Below are positions 49,307-57,628 of a stretch of DNA of 64,000 bases, one piece after another. A program made the translations under genes and the position numbers. This DNA is from Terriglobus sp. RCC_193. Lineage in GTDB: Bacteria > Acidobacteriota > Terriglobia > Terriglobales > Acidobacteriaceae. The notes beneath the pieces were generated by a model. It worked only from the letters and a program-made list of their open reading frames with translations, did not search any database and was not told the DNA's origin. Position 1 is the first letter of the stretch. Every line of letters starts with the position of its first letter. Where the stretch lies: assembly GCF_041355105.1 (NCBI RefSeq), contig NZ_JBFUPK010000002.1, forward strand, positions 744,001 through 808,000, in the 5' to 3' direction.

Positions 49307-50077
49307 TTAACCATTCGGGCGCGCGGCAATCATACGTTCGTTAAAGGTGCGGAAGAAAGTCGCGTAATCGCCGCCTTCCGCTGCAAAACGCAGCGGCTTC
49401 ACGCGGTCAATAATCACCTCTTCCACATCCGGCTGATCGCGCAGAATAGCGAACGTTTCACGCAGATAATCCGCCAGTGGCATCGCTGCAGGGTCATTTT
49501 TCTGGCGGTCACCCATAAGTTCCGTCTGCACATACGGCGGAATGATCTCGATTACCTGGACGCCCGTGTCTTTTAACTGGAAGCGCAGCGACTGGGTATA
49601 GCTGTGAATCGCAGCTTTCGTAGCGCAGTAGGTAGGCGTCATGCTCAGCGGCACATAGGCCAGTCCGCTGGTCACGGTCATCACGGTCGCAGACGGCTGC
49701 TGCAGCAAGTGTGGCAGCAGCGCGGAGTTTAGTCGGATCGGTCCCAGAAGATTCGTTGCAATCGTGGCCTCGGCATCTTCTGTGTTGCCATCCGCCAGCT
49801 TTTCGTTCCGCATGACACCTGCGTTATGCATGACCGCATTCAGATTGGGGTACTTTGCAATCAGGCTATTCGCAAATGACTTGACTGCGTCCGCACTGTC
49901 AATGTCGAGAATCTCTGCGTTCATGCCGGGGTTTGCGGCGACTACTTCATCCAGAACAGACTTACGACGTCCTGCAATGATGACGCGATTACCTTCTTTG
50001 TGAAATGCCTCAGCCAGTCCGCGGCCAATGCCGCTGCCACCGCCTGTAATCAGGATTGTGTTGCCTTTGATCTGCAT
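49307..50077 (-). CDS. Short-chain dehydrogenase, DltE-like
   Basis: 256 aa with GGGAG before the ATG. TGGGSGIGRGLAEAFHKEGNRVIIAGRR is the NAD(P) site, followed by NAGVMRNEKL and the catalytic YCATKAAIH (Tyr-x3-Lys) with a Ser in TVTSGLAYVPL. The IIPPYVQTELMGDRQ segment after the active site is typical of the DltE-like oxidoreductases. Substrate unknown. It is downstream of the ribbon-helix-helix gene, separated by a strong terminator, so it is transcribed on its own. Confidence 0.87.
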   Translation of the reverse strand: MQIKGNTILITGGGSGIGRGLAEAFHKEGNRVIIAGRRKSVLDEVVAANPGMNAEILDIDSADAVKSFANSLIAKYPNLNAVMHNAGVMRNEKLADGNTEDAEATIATNLLGPIRLNSALLPHLLQQPSATVMTVTSGLAYVPLSMTPTYCATKAAIHSYTQSLRFQLKDTGVQVIEIIPPYVQTELMGDRQKNDPAAMPLADYLRETFAILRDQPDVEEVIIDRVKPLRFAAEGGDYATFFRTFNERMIAARPNG

Positions 50078-50144
50078 GACGTCTTCTCCCGCAAAAACTG
50101 CTATGCAAGATTATCCGCCCTGCCGGTCGAATTTTCCGTGAACG

Positions 50145-50174
50145 AAAAAAAAGGGGCAGTGTTTCAAGCTGCCC
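50145..50174 (-). terminator. Terminator of the ribbon-helix-helix gene
   Basis: On the minus strand GGGCAG, a 9-nt loop and CTGCCC are followed by C and eight T residues, a textbook intrinsic terminator. It ends the small gene at 50237-50428. Confidence 0.82.
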
Positions 50175-50236
50175 TCTTGCCAAACTTAGAAAGGTGTTTA
50201 CCGTCGATATGCCGGATGAACCGATGGCTCCAGAAA

Positions 50237-50428
50237 TTAACCTGCAGATCGCAGACGGTTCGCAAAAGCCGCCAGTGGCGGGTTCTGCATGCGCACGATT
50301 TTCTCCTCCAGCGCCTGGGTAACAAAGTGGTTTAGAGAAATACCCTGTTGATGCGCAAGTTCTTCGGCCTGTTGCCGAAGAGAGAGCGCAATTCGAACCG
50401 GTATGTTTTCGTGTCGCGGGGACTCCAT
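50237..50428 (-). CDS. Small ribbon-helix-helix protein, HicB-antitoxin-like (copy 1)
   Basis: 63 aa with GAGG before the ATG. The strand-helix-helix pattern is clear (NIPVRIALSLRQQAEELAHQQGISLNHFVTQALEEKI), as in the HicB family antitoxin C-terminus and Arc-type repressors that bind DNA as dimers. It lacks the HicB N-terminal domain and no HicA toxin is adjacent, so it may be a free-standing repressor. A paralogue with the same GISLNHF core lies at 63780-64000, the two bracketing the Tad block. Confidence 0.78.
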   Translation of the reverse strand: MESPRHENIPVRIALSLRQQAEELAHQQGISLNHFVTQALEEKIVRMQNPPLAAFANRLRSAG

Positions 50429-50576
50429 AGTTACCTCAAAGAAAGCCTAACGCAGAAAGTAAAAGTCGCAGCGAAGTTTCCATATCTTAGGCGCGACTGT
50501 TAATAAAGCAAACGAACAAAGAGAAAAATAATTTAGAACGTATCCCAATCCGGGAATTAATGTTCGACCCTGCTAC

Positions 50577-52826
50577 TTATGCTGCAGGCTGGCGAATGGT
50601 TTCGGGTGGTCGCAGACTCTTTCTTTTCAGCAAGCTGAAGAATGTTTCTATCTCCACAGGCCTGCTGTAGAGAAAGCCTTGTGCGATACGACATCCGAAA
50701 CGCAAAAGGGTTGTCGCTTCGAACTCTGTTTCCACACCTTCTACCGAAACACTCATGCCCAATGCTTCGCTCATTCCAAGGATGAGTTGAATAATCTTGC
50801 CGTTGACGGGCGAATCGATGAGGGAGCGAACAAAGCTCTGATCGATTTTCAGCGTATCAACGGGAAACTTCTGAATATAGCTCAGGGAAGAGTATCCGGT
50901 GCCGAAGTCGTCAAAAGCAATCTTGATGCCGAGTGCACGGATTTTTTGTAGAAGCGGCCCCATAAGTGCTGGGTCGCTCATGAGGATGCTCTCTGTAATT
51001 TCCAGTTGTAACTGGTGCGCTGGCATGCCGGTTTCTTCCAGTGTCCGCACCAGAAGGTCAAAATATCCCGGTAACTCCAGTTGTTTCGACGAAACATTGA
51101 GAGAAAGCAGAAGTGGTTTCAGTGACTTTTCCTGGAACTTATGAAAATCGCCGCATGCCTTACGCAATACCCAGTTTCCAATATCGATGATGCGGCCCGT
51201 CTCTTCCGCAAGCCTGATAAAGGTATAGGGTCCCAGCAATCCCTTGATCGGATGCTGCCAGCGAATTAATGCCTCAGAGCCATAGATGGAACCGTCCTGC
51301 ATGTCTACGAGAGGTTGATACCACAGGACAAATTCCTCTTCTTCGATGGCGCGTTTTAACTCTTTGCGATCTTCAATGGCCCGCAGCATATTGGTGTACA
51401 TCTCAGGAACAAAGACGACAACACGTGCTCCGCCTTCGCGTTTGGCACAGTACATTGCCAGATCCGCGTCGCGAACAGCGATCTCCGGGTCGGTATAGTC
51501 AGCATCGATCATGCATAATCCGATGGAGGCTGAGAGATGCAACGAGTTACCCGCAATTTCGACAGGGTGCTCCAGAGCCGTCAACAGTTGATGAGCAAAT
51601 CGCAGTGCGCTGGCAGCGTCTGTTGTGCAGTTAAGCAGGACGGCAAATTCATCTCCTCCCAGTCGTACCACCACATCTTCTTCTGGCACCAGTTTCCGCA
51701 GCCGCTTTGCCAGTTCCTTCAGTAGCGCATCACCTTGTATGTGACCCAGCATGTCGTTTGCAGATTTGAAGTTATCCAGATCGATATAAAGCAGGGCGCG
51801 ATGGGTGTAGGTACGAATTCCTTTTCTTTGAAGTGCTGTCAGCAAACGTTCATTGAGATAGCTGCGGTTATGCAGGCCCGTAACAGGGTCAGTAAAAGCA
51901 AATGCGGCTAAATTCGCTTCCGCACGTTTGCGTTCCCGAATTTCTTCCAGGAGTGTTTCGTTCTGCATGCGCATTGCTCTTTGCTCTGCCATTGCTTTTG
52001 CGATTTCTTTCTCACGTTCCGCCTCCGCCAATCCGCGACTCCATTGAACACTTCGCCAATAGAGAAACAACACCGCATGCGCGGCACACAGCAGCAGCAC
52101 TGCTACTCCAATGATGATTGGCACAGCGAATGGTGGCACTTGTAGCTGCGCGGGGTGGTCCTCCAGCAGAATGTTTTGAGGATGCGGCGCATGGCTAACC
52201 CACAGCATCAGGTACCTCATACCGGCTGCGGCCAAAATGCTTGCAATGGGATAGGCATACCGTGTACTGCGCCATGGCTTTGCTGTCTTACGGAGCAGGA
52301 TCGCAGCAGAGACCTGAGTCATAAAGCACAGCATGATCGCAAGCGCGATGATCACGGCGATGGCGGTTGGTTCCAGCGGATAACGAAGATGAGACGCGTA
52401 CAGGATGAGGCTTTGTGTTCCCAGGATTGCAGAGGCTTCCATCAGGGCGGACAGAACGAACATACGAAGCCGCAGGTCTTCGCGCGTGATGCTGTGTAGT
52501 GCCACAACGCGGCCAACAATAGCAATCGCCAGAGCAAAAAGGACCGGGACAAGATCCAGAGAGTTATCGCTTTGGCGCTGGAGAACGGGAAGCAGGCATA
52601 ACTGAACGCAAAAGCGGGCATATCCGGCCACACACGCGGCCACGATGAGCCAGCGCATGCGCTGTGTGACTTCGAGCGAGATGAGCGCCTCCCCGAATCG
52701 TAGCGTGCTGTACACCGTGAACAGCAGCAACATGGAAGCCACTCCGGCATCGTGCGGCTGATGCCGCAATAAGTGTTCCAGAATCTGACCTCCATCCAAA
52801 TGGGACACTTCTTCAAACCCCTTCAC
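50577..52826 (-). CDS. Membrane GGDEF-EAL protein (cyclic-di-GMP turnover)
   Basis: 749 aa from a GTG start with no SD. The first ~260 residues form about seven membrane helices, an MHYT-like sensor by layout though the MHYT motif itself is not seen. A coiled linker (~260-305) leads to a GGDEF domain with an intact RLGGDEF at 388-394; the RxxD inhibitory site is absent (PEED at 381-384). The EAL domain has SEALIRWQHP at 517-526, LEITES near 610, AFDDFGTGYSSL at 637 and EGVETE near 696, all catalytic residues present. It could both make and degrade c-di-GMP; net direction unknown. It is divergent from the Tad operon, a plausible regulator of it. Confidence 0.9.
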   Translation of the reverse strand: MKGFEEVSHLDGGQILEHLLRHQPHDAGVASMLLLFTVYSTLRFGEALISLEVTQRMRWLIVAACVAGYARFCVQLCLLPVLQRQSDNSLDLVPVLFALAIAIVGRVVALHSITREDLRLRMFVLSALMEASAILGTQSLILYASHLRYPLEPTAIAVIIALAIMLCFMTQVSAAILLRKTAKPWRSTRYAYPIASILAAAGMRYLMLWVSHAPHPQNILLEDHPAQLQVPPFAVPIIIGVAVLLLCAAHAVLFLYWRSVQWSRGLAEAEREKEIAKAMAEQRAMRMQNETLLEEIRERKRAEANLAAFAFTDPVTGLHNRSYLNERLLTALQRKGIRTYTHRALLYIDLDNFKSANDMLGHIQGDALLKELAKRLRKLVPEEDVVVRLGGDEFAVLLNCTTDAASALRFAHQLLTALEHPVEIAGNSLHLSASIGLCMIDADYTDPEIAVRDADLAMYCAKREGGARVVVFVPEMYTNMLRAIEDRKELKRAIEEEEFVLWYQPLVDMQDGSIYGSEALIRWQHPIKGLLGPYTFIRLAEETGRIIDIGNWVLRKACGDFHKFQEKSLKPLLLSLNVSSKQLELPGYFDLLVRTLEETGMPAHQLQLEITESILMSDPALMGPLLQKIRALGIKIAFDDFGTGYSSLSYIQKFPVDTLKIDQSFVRSLIDSPVNGKIIQLILGMSEALGMSVSVEGVETEFEATTLLRFGCRIAQGFLYSRPVEIETFFSLLKRKSLRPPETIRQPAA

Positions 52827-53096
52827 GAAATAGCTTTGTTATTTCCTATCGGCACCTGGGTGGACTCAAGTGATTCAACATTTCGCCGATAGCGTTTTTG
52901 GGCTGCATAGCATCGGGATCTGACATCACTATTGTCCCTTTGTAATTGCCCAACGGTGCACTTATAGCTGCTTCGCTGCGATGTGATATCGCCACCGATA
53001 TCAAATTTGAGAATTTTTCCAGGAACAGTATCCGTTCGGGCGACTGAGTATCAATCCTGACTGCAAGATGGTGGAACAGCTTTTCTTTGCGCATGC
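52827..53096. other. Long gap upstream of flp
   Basis: Between the GGDEF-EAL start and the flp start lie 349 bp. The 270 bp given here show no supported gene: an 87-codon frame on the minus strand (52846-53109) has no SD and no recognisable fold. The remaining part contains the flp promoter region. Confidence 0.4.
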
Positions 53097-53148
53097 TTTT
53101 GCCACGCAAAAATCCTGAAGCTATAGCGGTCCGGCCAGTATATTGGCC
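53097..53148 (+). promoter_or_regulatory. Promoter region of the flp/tad operon with two palindromes
   Basis: TTTTGC-CAC-GCAAAA (53097-53111) and GGCCA-GTATAT-TGGCC (53133-53148) are both perfect inverted repeats. The second contains a -10-like TATATT (53139-53144) 32 nt before the flp ATG. They are candidate binding sites for a repressor and an activator. Confidence 0.5.
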
Positions 53149-53175
53149 TATTTTCGTCGTTCAGAAGGAGAACTA

Positions 53176-53355
53176 ATGCATATCTCTCGTATTTGTAAAG
53201 ACTTCGCAGAAGATGAGTCAGGCCAGGACCTGATTGAGTACGCGTTGATCGCCGGGCTAATCGGCCTGGTTGCAGTTGCAACCCTGCAAACCCTGGCGAC
53301 TTCTCTTACCGGCTTGCTCGGACGTATCCAGGCAAAGCTGGACGCCATCACTTAG
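53176..53355 (+). CDS. flp: Flp-type (type IVb) pilin
   Basis: 59 aa with AAGGAG 5 nt before the ATG. The class IVb prepilin signature is present: a charged leader with Gly16 before QDLIEYALIAGLIGLVAVATL, where cleavage after Gly leaves a mature N-terminus with Glu at +5 and Tyr at +6. The hydrophobic helix forms the fibre core. It is the major subunit of the Tad pilus used for surface attachment, first in the operon, followed by a strong hairpin that may set its high mRNA level. Confidence 0.95.
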   Translation: MHISRICKDFAEDESGQDLIEYALIAGLIGLVAVATLQTLATSLTGLLGRIQAKLDAIT

Positions 53356-53364
53356 TCCGCGCGG

Positions 53365-53388
53365 GTCCTGACGGTGTTCCGTCAGGAC
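53365..53388 (+). terminator. Perfect hairpin after flp (partial terminator or mRNA stabiliser)
   Basis: GTCCTGACGG and CCGTCAGGAC form a perfect 10-bp stem with a TGTT loop, 9 bp after the flp stop and 42 bp before the next start. No T run follows, so it more likely protects the flp mRNA from 3' decay or pauses polymerase than ends all transcription. Confidence 0.6.
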
Positions 53389-53430
53389 GCTGTATTCGTT
53401 TGCCAATTTGTGCACAGGAGGTACGCGGTA

Positions 53431-53967
53431 ATGACATCACATGCAGTTGTCTTGCAGGGGTATACCGCTATGGTCGCCCTCTGCGCTGCGGTTATGGATG
53501 TTCGGACGCGACGTATTCCGAACTGGTTCACTCTGTCTTCGCTGGTCGGAGCTTTTCTGCTTCAGGTAATGCTTGGTGGGTTGCACGCATTGCTTCTATC
53601 GTTTGCCGCTGCGGCGATTGCGGGATCCCTGTTCGCAGTGATGTTTCTTGCAGGCGGAATGGGGGGCGGCGACGTGAAGTTGATTGCTGCGATTGCGGCA
53701 GGCATTGGTCTTGCGGATACGGGGGCGCTTCTCATGTGCACTGTTCTCTGCGGAGGGGCGCTCGCAGTTTGCATGATGGTGCGGCATGGTCGTGTTGTGG
53801 AATCGTTTCGTAACACGGGCCGCATCATGCTGCATCACTATGAAAATGGGCTGGAGCCACATCCGGAACTGAACGTCCGCAACCGTCGCAATCTTCGCTT
53901 ACCGTATGCGGTCGCCATTACCGCGGGAACCCTTCTCACCATTTCACTTGAGAAGGTTGGGAAATAA
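53431..53967 (+). CDS. cpaA: Prepilin peptidase CpaA/TadV (A24 family)
   Basis: 178 aa with AGGAGG before the ATG. The two catalytic Asp of the A24 aspartic peptidases are in DVRTRRIPNW and GGGDVKLIAAIAAG. About six helices place the active site at the inner-membrane cytoplasmic face. It cleaves the Flp and pseudopilin leaders. The C-terminal ~40 residues (PHPELNVRNRRNLRLPYAVAITAGTLLTI) are also membrane-associated. It is the second gene of the tad operon. Confidence 0.92.
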   Translation: MTSHAVVLQGYTAMVALCAAVMDVRTRRIPNWFTLSSLVGAFLLQVMLGGLHALLLSFAAAAIAGSLFAVMFLAGGMGGGDVKLIAAIAAGIGLADTGALLMCTVLCGGALAVCMMVRHGRVVESFRNTGRIMLHHYENGLEPHPELNVRNRRNLRLPYAVAITAGTLLTISLEKVGK

Positions 53968-53968
53968 C

Positions 53969-54802
53969 ATGCAAACGCGTCGCACCGTCGTAGCACTTAC
54001 TGTCTCACTTACCGTATCCGGTATTTTCACGCTTTGGTTAGGTCATAGGATTTCGCAGCAGCAGTCTATTCATTCCGGCAAGTTAGCCTACGTCGCGTTG
54101 GCAAAAAATATGGACGCTGGTGAGGTTATCCGAGCCGAGGACCTGAAGGTGGTTTCGTGGCCTGCCGATACGCCTTTGCAGGGAGGCTATGTCCACAGTC
54201 AGGATGTCGTCGGGAAGGCGACCCTCTATCCAATGCAGGAAGGAGAGCCTGTTCAGGCGCGCCAACTCGCATCCACGGCGGGGCTCTCTGCACGCATCCC
54301 TGCGGGTATGCGCGCTATTTCTCTTAAGTCAAATGAAGTCGTTGGTGTAGCGGGTTATCTTCTTCCCGGAACACGTGTTGATGTCCTGGTAACAGTTCGC
54401 GCTGCGGCATCACCGGATCCTGTTACGTCGATTGTGCTGCAGGACGCGCAGGTGCTGACTGCGGGCGAGAAGATGCAACCCGACCCAGATGGCCATGCCA
54501 GCCGCGTGGATGTTGTAACGCTTCTGGTCGCACCGGAGGATGCGGAGAAGATCGTTCTTGCCAGCACGCAGGGTACAGTCCACTTCGTTTTGCGTAACGG
54601 TACAGACCACGCCGTTGCGAACAGTGAACCAGTACACATTGCAGCATTGGCGATGCAGACGTCGACCGTTGCCGCTCCGATTACGACAGAGCCAAAGCCT
54701 TTAGCCCAGTCACCGCCAAGGCCTGTTCATGCTAAGCCAGCGAAAGCTTCTTACAGCATCCAGGTGCGTCGCGGTGATAAGGATTCCGTGGAGACATTCT
54801 GA
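53969..54802 (+). CDS. cpaB: Flp pilus assembly protein CpaB/RcpC
   Basis: 277 aa. One N-terminal membrane helix (VVALTVSLTVSGIFTLWLG) is followed by a SAF-like domain (YVALAKNMDAGEVIRAEDLKVVSWP, LYPMQEGEPVQARQLA) and RAISLKSNEVVGVAGYLLPGTRVDVLVTV, the RcpC/CpaB signature. It sits in the periplasm and links to the secretin. The Pro/Lys-rich C-terminus is probably disordered. It starts 1 bp after the peptidase stop and its own stop overlaps the secretin start. Confidence 0.9.
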   Translation: MQTRRTVVALTVSLTVSGIFTLWLGHRISQQQSIHSGKLAYVALAKNMDAGEVIRAEDLKVVSWPADTPLQGGYVHSQDVVGKATLYPMQEGEPVQARQLASTAGLSARIPAGMRAISLKSNEVVGVAGYLLPGTRVDVLVTVRAAASPDPVTSIVLQDAQVLTAGEKMQPDPDGHASRVDVVTLLVAPEDAEKIVLASTQGTVHFVLRNGTDHAVANSEPVHIAALAMQTSTVAAPITTEPKPLAQSPPRPVHAKPAKASYSIQVRRGDKDSVETF

Positions 54803-56301
54803 TGCCTCGCCTTCATTCTTTTGAACAAATTGCTATCTGCCTTGCCCTTACCGCGACATTCGCGCCTGAGTCAGCGAATGCTCGACGCCCTCGTCCGCAT
54901 CACGCGGCTACGCCTGTGGCGGTAGGCGCGACCGAGTCTAACTCCGCTTCAGCACCTGTGTCCGATCGGGGAGCGGCTCCATCCTCCGCATCGGAACCCA
55001 CGCCTCGCATGGTGAGCGCGGTACTGTCTGACACGCCCACGCACATACTTATCGGCCGCTCTGCTTACATTACGTCGCAGAAAAGACTGTCGCGCATTTA
55101 CATAACAAATCCGACGGTATTGTCCGCATACACTGCTACGCCGAATGAAGTTCTGGTGACGGCTAAAGAGCCAGGCGTGAGCTCTCTGATGGTGTGGGAT
55201 GAGAGTGGCGAAACGCACACTTACTTTTACTCAGCGGATGTAGATACAGCCCTTCTTGAAAGCGTGCTGACGTCCGCTCTGCCGAATGACACTATTACGG
55301 TGCGTTCGCAGGGAGACCGTGTCCTGCTCTCTGGAACGGTTGCCAGTGTAAACGATTCGCAAACTGCGGAAAAGCTTGCCGCGCAATATTCGAAGGAAGT
55401 CTCCAACGCCATCGTCGTGAACTCTGCAGTGGGGCACCAGATCCGTCTGCATGTGCGCATTGTGGAAGTGGATCGCACGAAGCTGGAGCAGCTGGGTTTC
55501 AACCTATTCAGCACTGGCGGAAATACCCTGGGGCAGAGCACTACGATGCAGTTTCCTTCCGGTCTTACTTCCACACAAGGAAGCAGCGGTAGCGGAAGCG
55601 GCAGTGGTGGTAACTCATCGACCGTGGGCGGGAAAACTGTTTCTGTAACAAACCCATTGAACTTCCTGCTTTACAGTGCCGATCTGAATATCGGTGCGAT
55701 GGTGCAGGACCTGGAACAGCGGCAGGTATTGCAAATTCTGGCTGAGCCAAACATCACGACGATGAGCGGGGAAAAGGCTAACTTCCTTGCAGGTGGTGAG
55801 TTTCCTTTTCCTGTTGTTCAGGGTGGTGTCAGCGGGCTTACTTCCATCAGTGTGCAATTCCGGCCCTACGGTGTGAGATTGGAGTTTCTTCCGCAGGTCA
55901 ACAGCGATGGTTCCATCCAGTTAAAGGTATCGCCTGAGGTCAGTGCGTTGGATTACACCAACGCAGTACAAATCAGCGGTTATACGATCCCCGCCATCTC
56001 CAGCCGTCGAGCCGATACACAGGTGGTGCTGCGTGATGGCCAGACGTTTGCCATCTCAGGCTTGCTGGATCAGCGGACGACCGACCAGCTTGCGCGGACG
56101 CCAGGGGTCGCGAGCATCCCCATTCTGGGCAAGCTTTTTAAGAGTAAGAACATTAACCACTCCACTACGGAGCTACTGGTGCTTGTCACCCCGGAGATCG
56201 TGGATCCTTCGAAGGATCAGGTCAAAGAGCCGGGCCTGGCGGTCAAGATGCTGGAACGCGACACGTTCGACAGCAAAATGCAAAAAGAGCGCAAGCAATA
56301 A
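54802..56301 (+). CDS. cpaC: Tad secretin CpaC/RcpA
   Basis: 499 aa. An export signal is followed by a secretin N-domain (PTHILIGRSAYITSQKRLSRIYITNPTVLSAYTATPNEVLVTAKEPGVSSLMVWDE). A BON-like domain (DTITVRSQGDRVLLSGTVASV) comes next, and then the secretin barrel with EPNITTMSGEKANFLAGGEFPFPVVQ, YGVRLEFLPQV and GQTFAISGLL. It forms the outer-membrane channel of the Tad system. A Ser/Gly-rich loop near residues 255-275 is low complexity. It starts inside the cpaB stop (TGATG). Confidence 0.94.
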   Translation: MPRLHSFEQIAICLALTATFAPESANARRPRPHHAATPVAVGATESNSASAPVSDRGAAPSSASEPTPRMVSAVLSDTPTHILIGRSAYITSQKRLSRIYITNPTVLSAYTATPNEVLVTAKEPGVSSLMVWDESGETHTYFYSADVDTALLESVLTSALPNDTITVRSQGDRVLLSGTVASVNDSQTAEKLAAQYSKEVSNAIVVNSAVGHQIRLHVRIVEVDRTKLEQLGFNLFSTGGNTLGQSTTMQFPSGLTSTQGSSGSGSGSGGNSSTVGGKTVSVTNPLNFLLYSADLNIGAMVQDLEQRQVLQILAEPNITTMSGEKANFLAGGEFPFPVVQGGVSGLTSISVQFRPYGVRLEFLPQVNSDGSIQLKVSPEVSALDYTNAVQISGYTIPAISSRRADTQVVLRDGQTFAISGLLDQRTTDQLARTPGVASIPILGKLFKSKNINHSTTELLVLVTPEIVDPSKDQVKEPGLAVKMLERDTFDSKMQKERKQ

Positions 56302-56347
56302 CACGGCAATACGGACACTGGATATAGCCAGAAAGGACAACAGAGCG

Positions 56348-57589
56348 ATGTATCACTTGAATGGAACTCTGGATGTAGTGATGCTTACGATCGGCACGGA
56401 TGCGCGTGTTACTCAGGAACTTCTGGATGCAGTGAACACGCGCAACTGGTCCAGTACTGCATTTCATTTCGACCGCTACCTGACGACGCCTCGACGTCCT
56501 TCCGTCGGTCAATACATTGCTTCGTCGGACGGGTGCCTGGCATTCGTTGACTATGACGCAAATCCGGAAGAAGCTGCAGAAACATCGCTCTATCTTTCCA
56601 GAGTTTTTCCGGGGAAGGTTCTGATTGTAGCGATTGGAAAGCGCATGACGTCGCCCGCCATCCTGGCAGCCATGCGCGCGGGATGTAGCGAGTATCTTGC
56701 AAAGCATTCGCCTCAATCAGAGCTGGACATTCTCTTGGACAGATTCCAGGAATACTGCCTGACCGAAATAGGCAGCACCGCCGCTAGCGGAACAGTGCTT
56801 TCGATTCTGGGCGCAAAGGGAGGGGTAGGCGCCACCAGCGTGGCTGTCCATCTTGCGGCATTAATCGCGCAGCAGCACCAAAGAAGAACACTCCTCATTG
56901 ATCAGCAACAGATCCTGGGCCACGCATGTGTCTATCTCGGTATTGCCAGCGATAGCCATACGCTTGTTGAGGCGGTGCGCAATCTCAGACGCATGGATAG
57001 CGAACTTCTCTACGGATTTGTTGCGCATCATCCCAGTGGACTGGATGTTTTGTCATCGCCGGATTCATCGATAGGAGAACACGTCATTCATCCGCAGGAG
57101 TTTGCGCGAACCATTGAATTTTTGCGCGGAGAGTATGACTACATCATTGTGGATTGTGACCGCAGGCAGTTAGATACATGGCCGGCCATCGCAAATGCTT
57201 CATCGGAAATTTTTCTGGTTACGACACCGGATGTAGCCGCGGTTCGAGATCTTTCCCGCATCGCGGATGGCCTGGTGATAACAGAGGGGGCAGCGTCAAA
57301 GCTCAAGATCGCGCTCAATCGCTATAACGCGCCGCAAGCAGTGGCTGCGGAACAGATAGAGAAGGTTCTAAAGCTACCCATTGTGGTGAAGCTCCCGGAT
57401 AGTCCTGCAGAAATGGCACATGCAGCTAATTCCGGCAATACGTTGAAATTTTCCGAGGATAGCCCTCTGGCTGCGTCTCTGCAGACGTGGAGTGGCAAAG
57501 TCGCGGGTATGGATGCGAAACCTGCTTCAGGCAAGAACGACCATAAGAAGGCAAGTGCACGCTGGCGTCAGCTTCTGCCGGCCTGGTAA
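56348..57589 (+). CDS. cpaE: Tad localisation ATPase CpaE/TadZ
   Basis: 413 aa. The N-terminal ~140 residues form a receiver-like domain without the phosphate pocket of true regulators (AFVDYDANPEEAAET, GKVLIVAIGKRMTSPAILAAMRAGCSEYLAK). A ParA/MinD-type ATPase follows with the deviant Walker A in SILGAKGGVGATSVAVHLA and DYIIVDCDRRQLDTW. It places the pilus machine at its cellular site. The ATG at 56348 has AAAGGA about 12 nt upstream. It is 46 bp after the secretin gene. Confidence 0.9.
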   Translation: MYHLNGTLDVVMLTIGTDARVTQELLDAVNTRNWSSTAFHFDRYLTTPRRPSVGQYIASSDGCLAFVDYDANPEEAAETSLYLSRVFPGKVLIVAIGKRMTSPAILAAMRAGCSEYLAKHSPQSELDILLDRFQEYCLTEIGSTAASGTVLSILGAKGGVGATSVAVHLAALIAQQHQRRTLLIDQQQILGHACVYLGIASDSHTLVEAVRNLRRMDSELLYGFVAHHPSGLDVLSSPDSSIGEHVIHPQEFARTIEFLRGEYDYIIVDCDRRQLDTWPAIANASSEIFLVTTPDVAAVRDLSRIADGLVITEGAASKLKIALNRYNAPQAVAAEQIEKVLKLPIVVKLPDSPAEMAHAANSGNTLKFSEDSPLAASLQTWSGKVAGMDAKPASGKNDHKKASARWRQLLPAW

Positions 57590-57628
57590 GAAGCGGCGTT
57601 TCCTACGAAGTGAGTAAAGGATAAAACG

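Noticed and set aside
52846-53109. 87-codon minus-strand frame between the GGDEF-EAL gene and flp
   Set aside because: No SD, no fold signature, and it overlaps the flp promoter palindrome; kept only as a remark in the gap entry.
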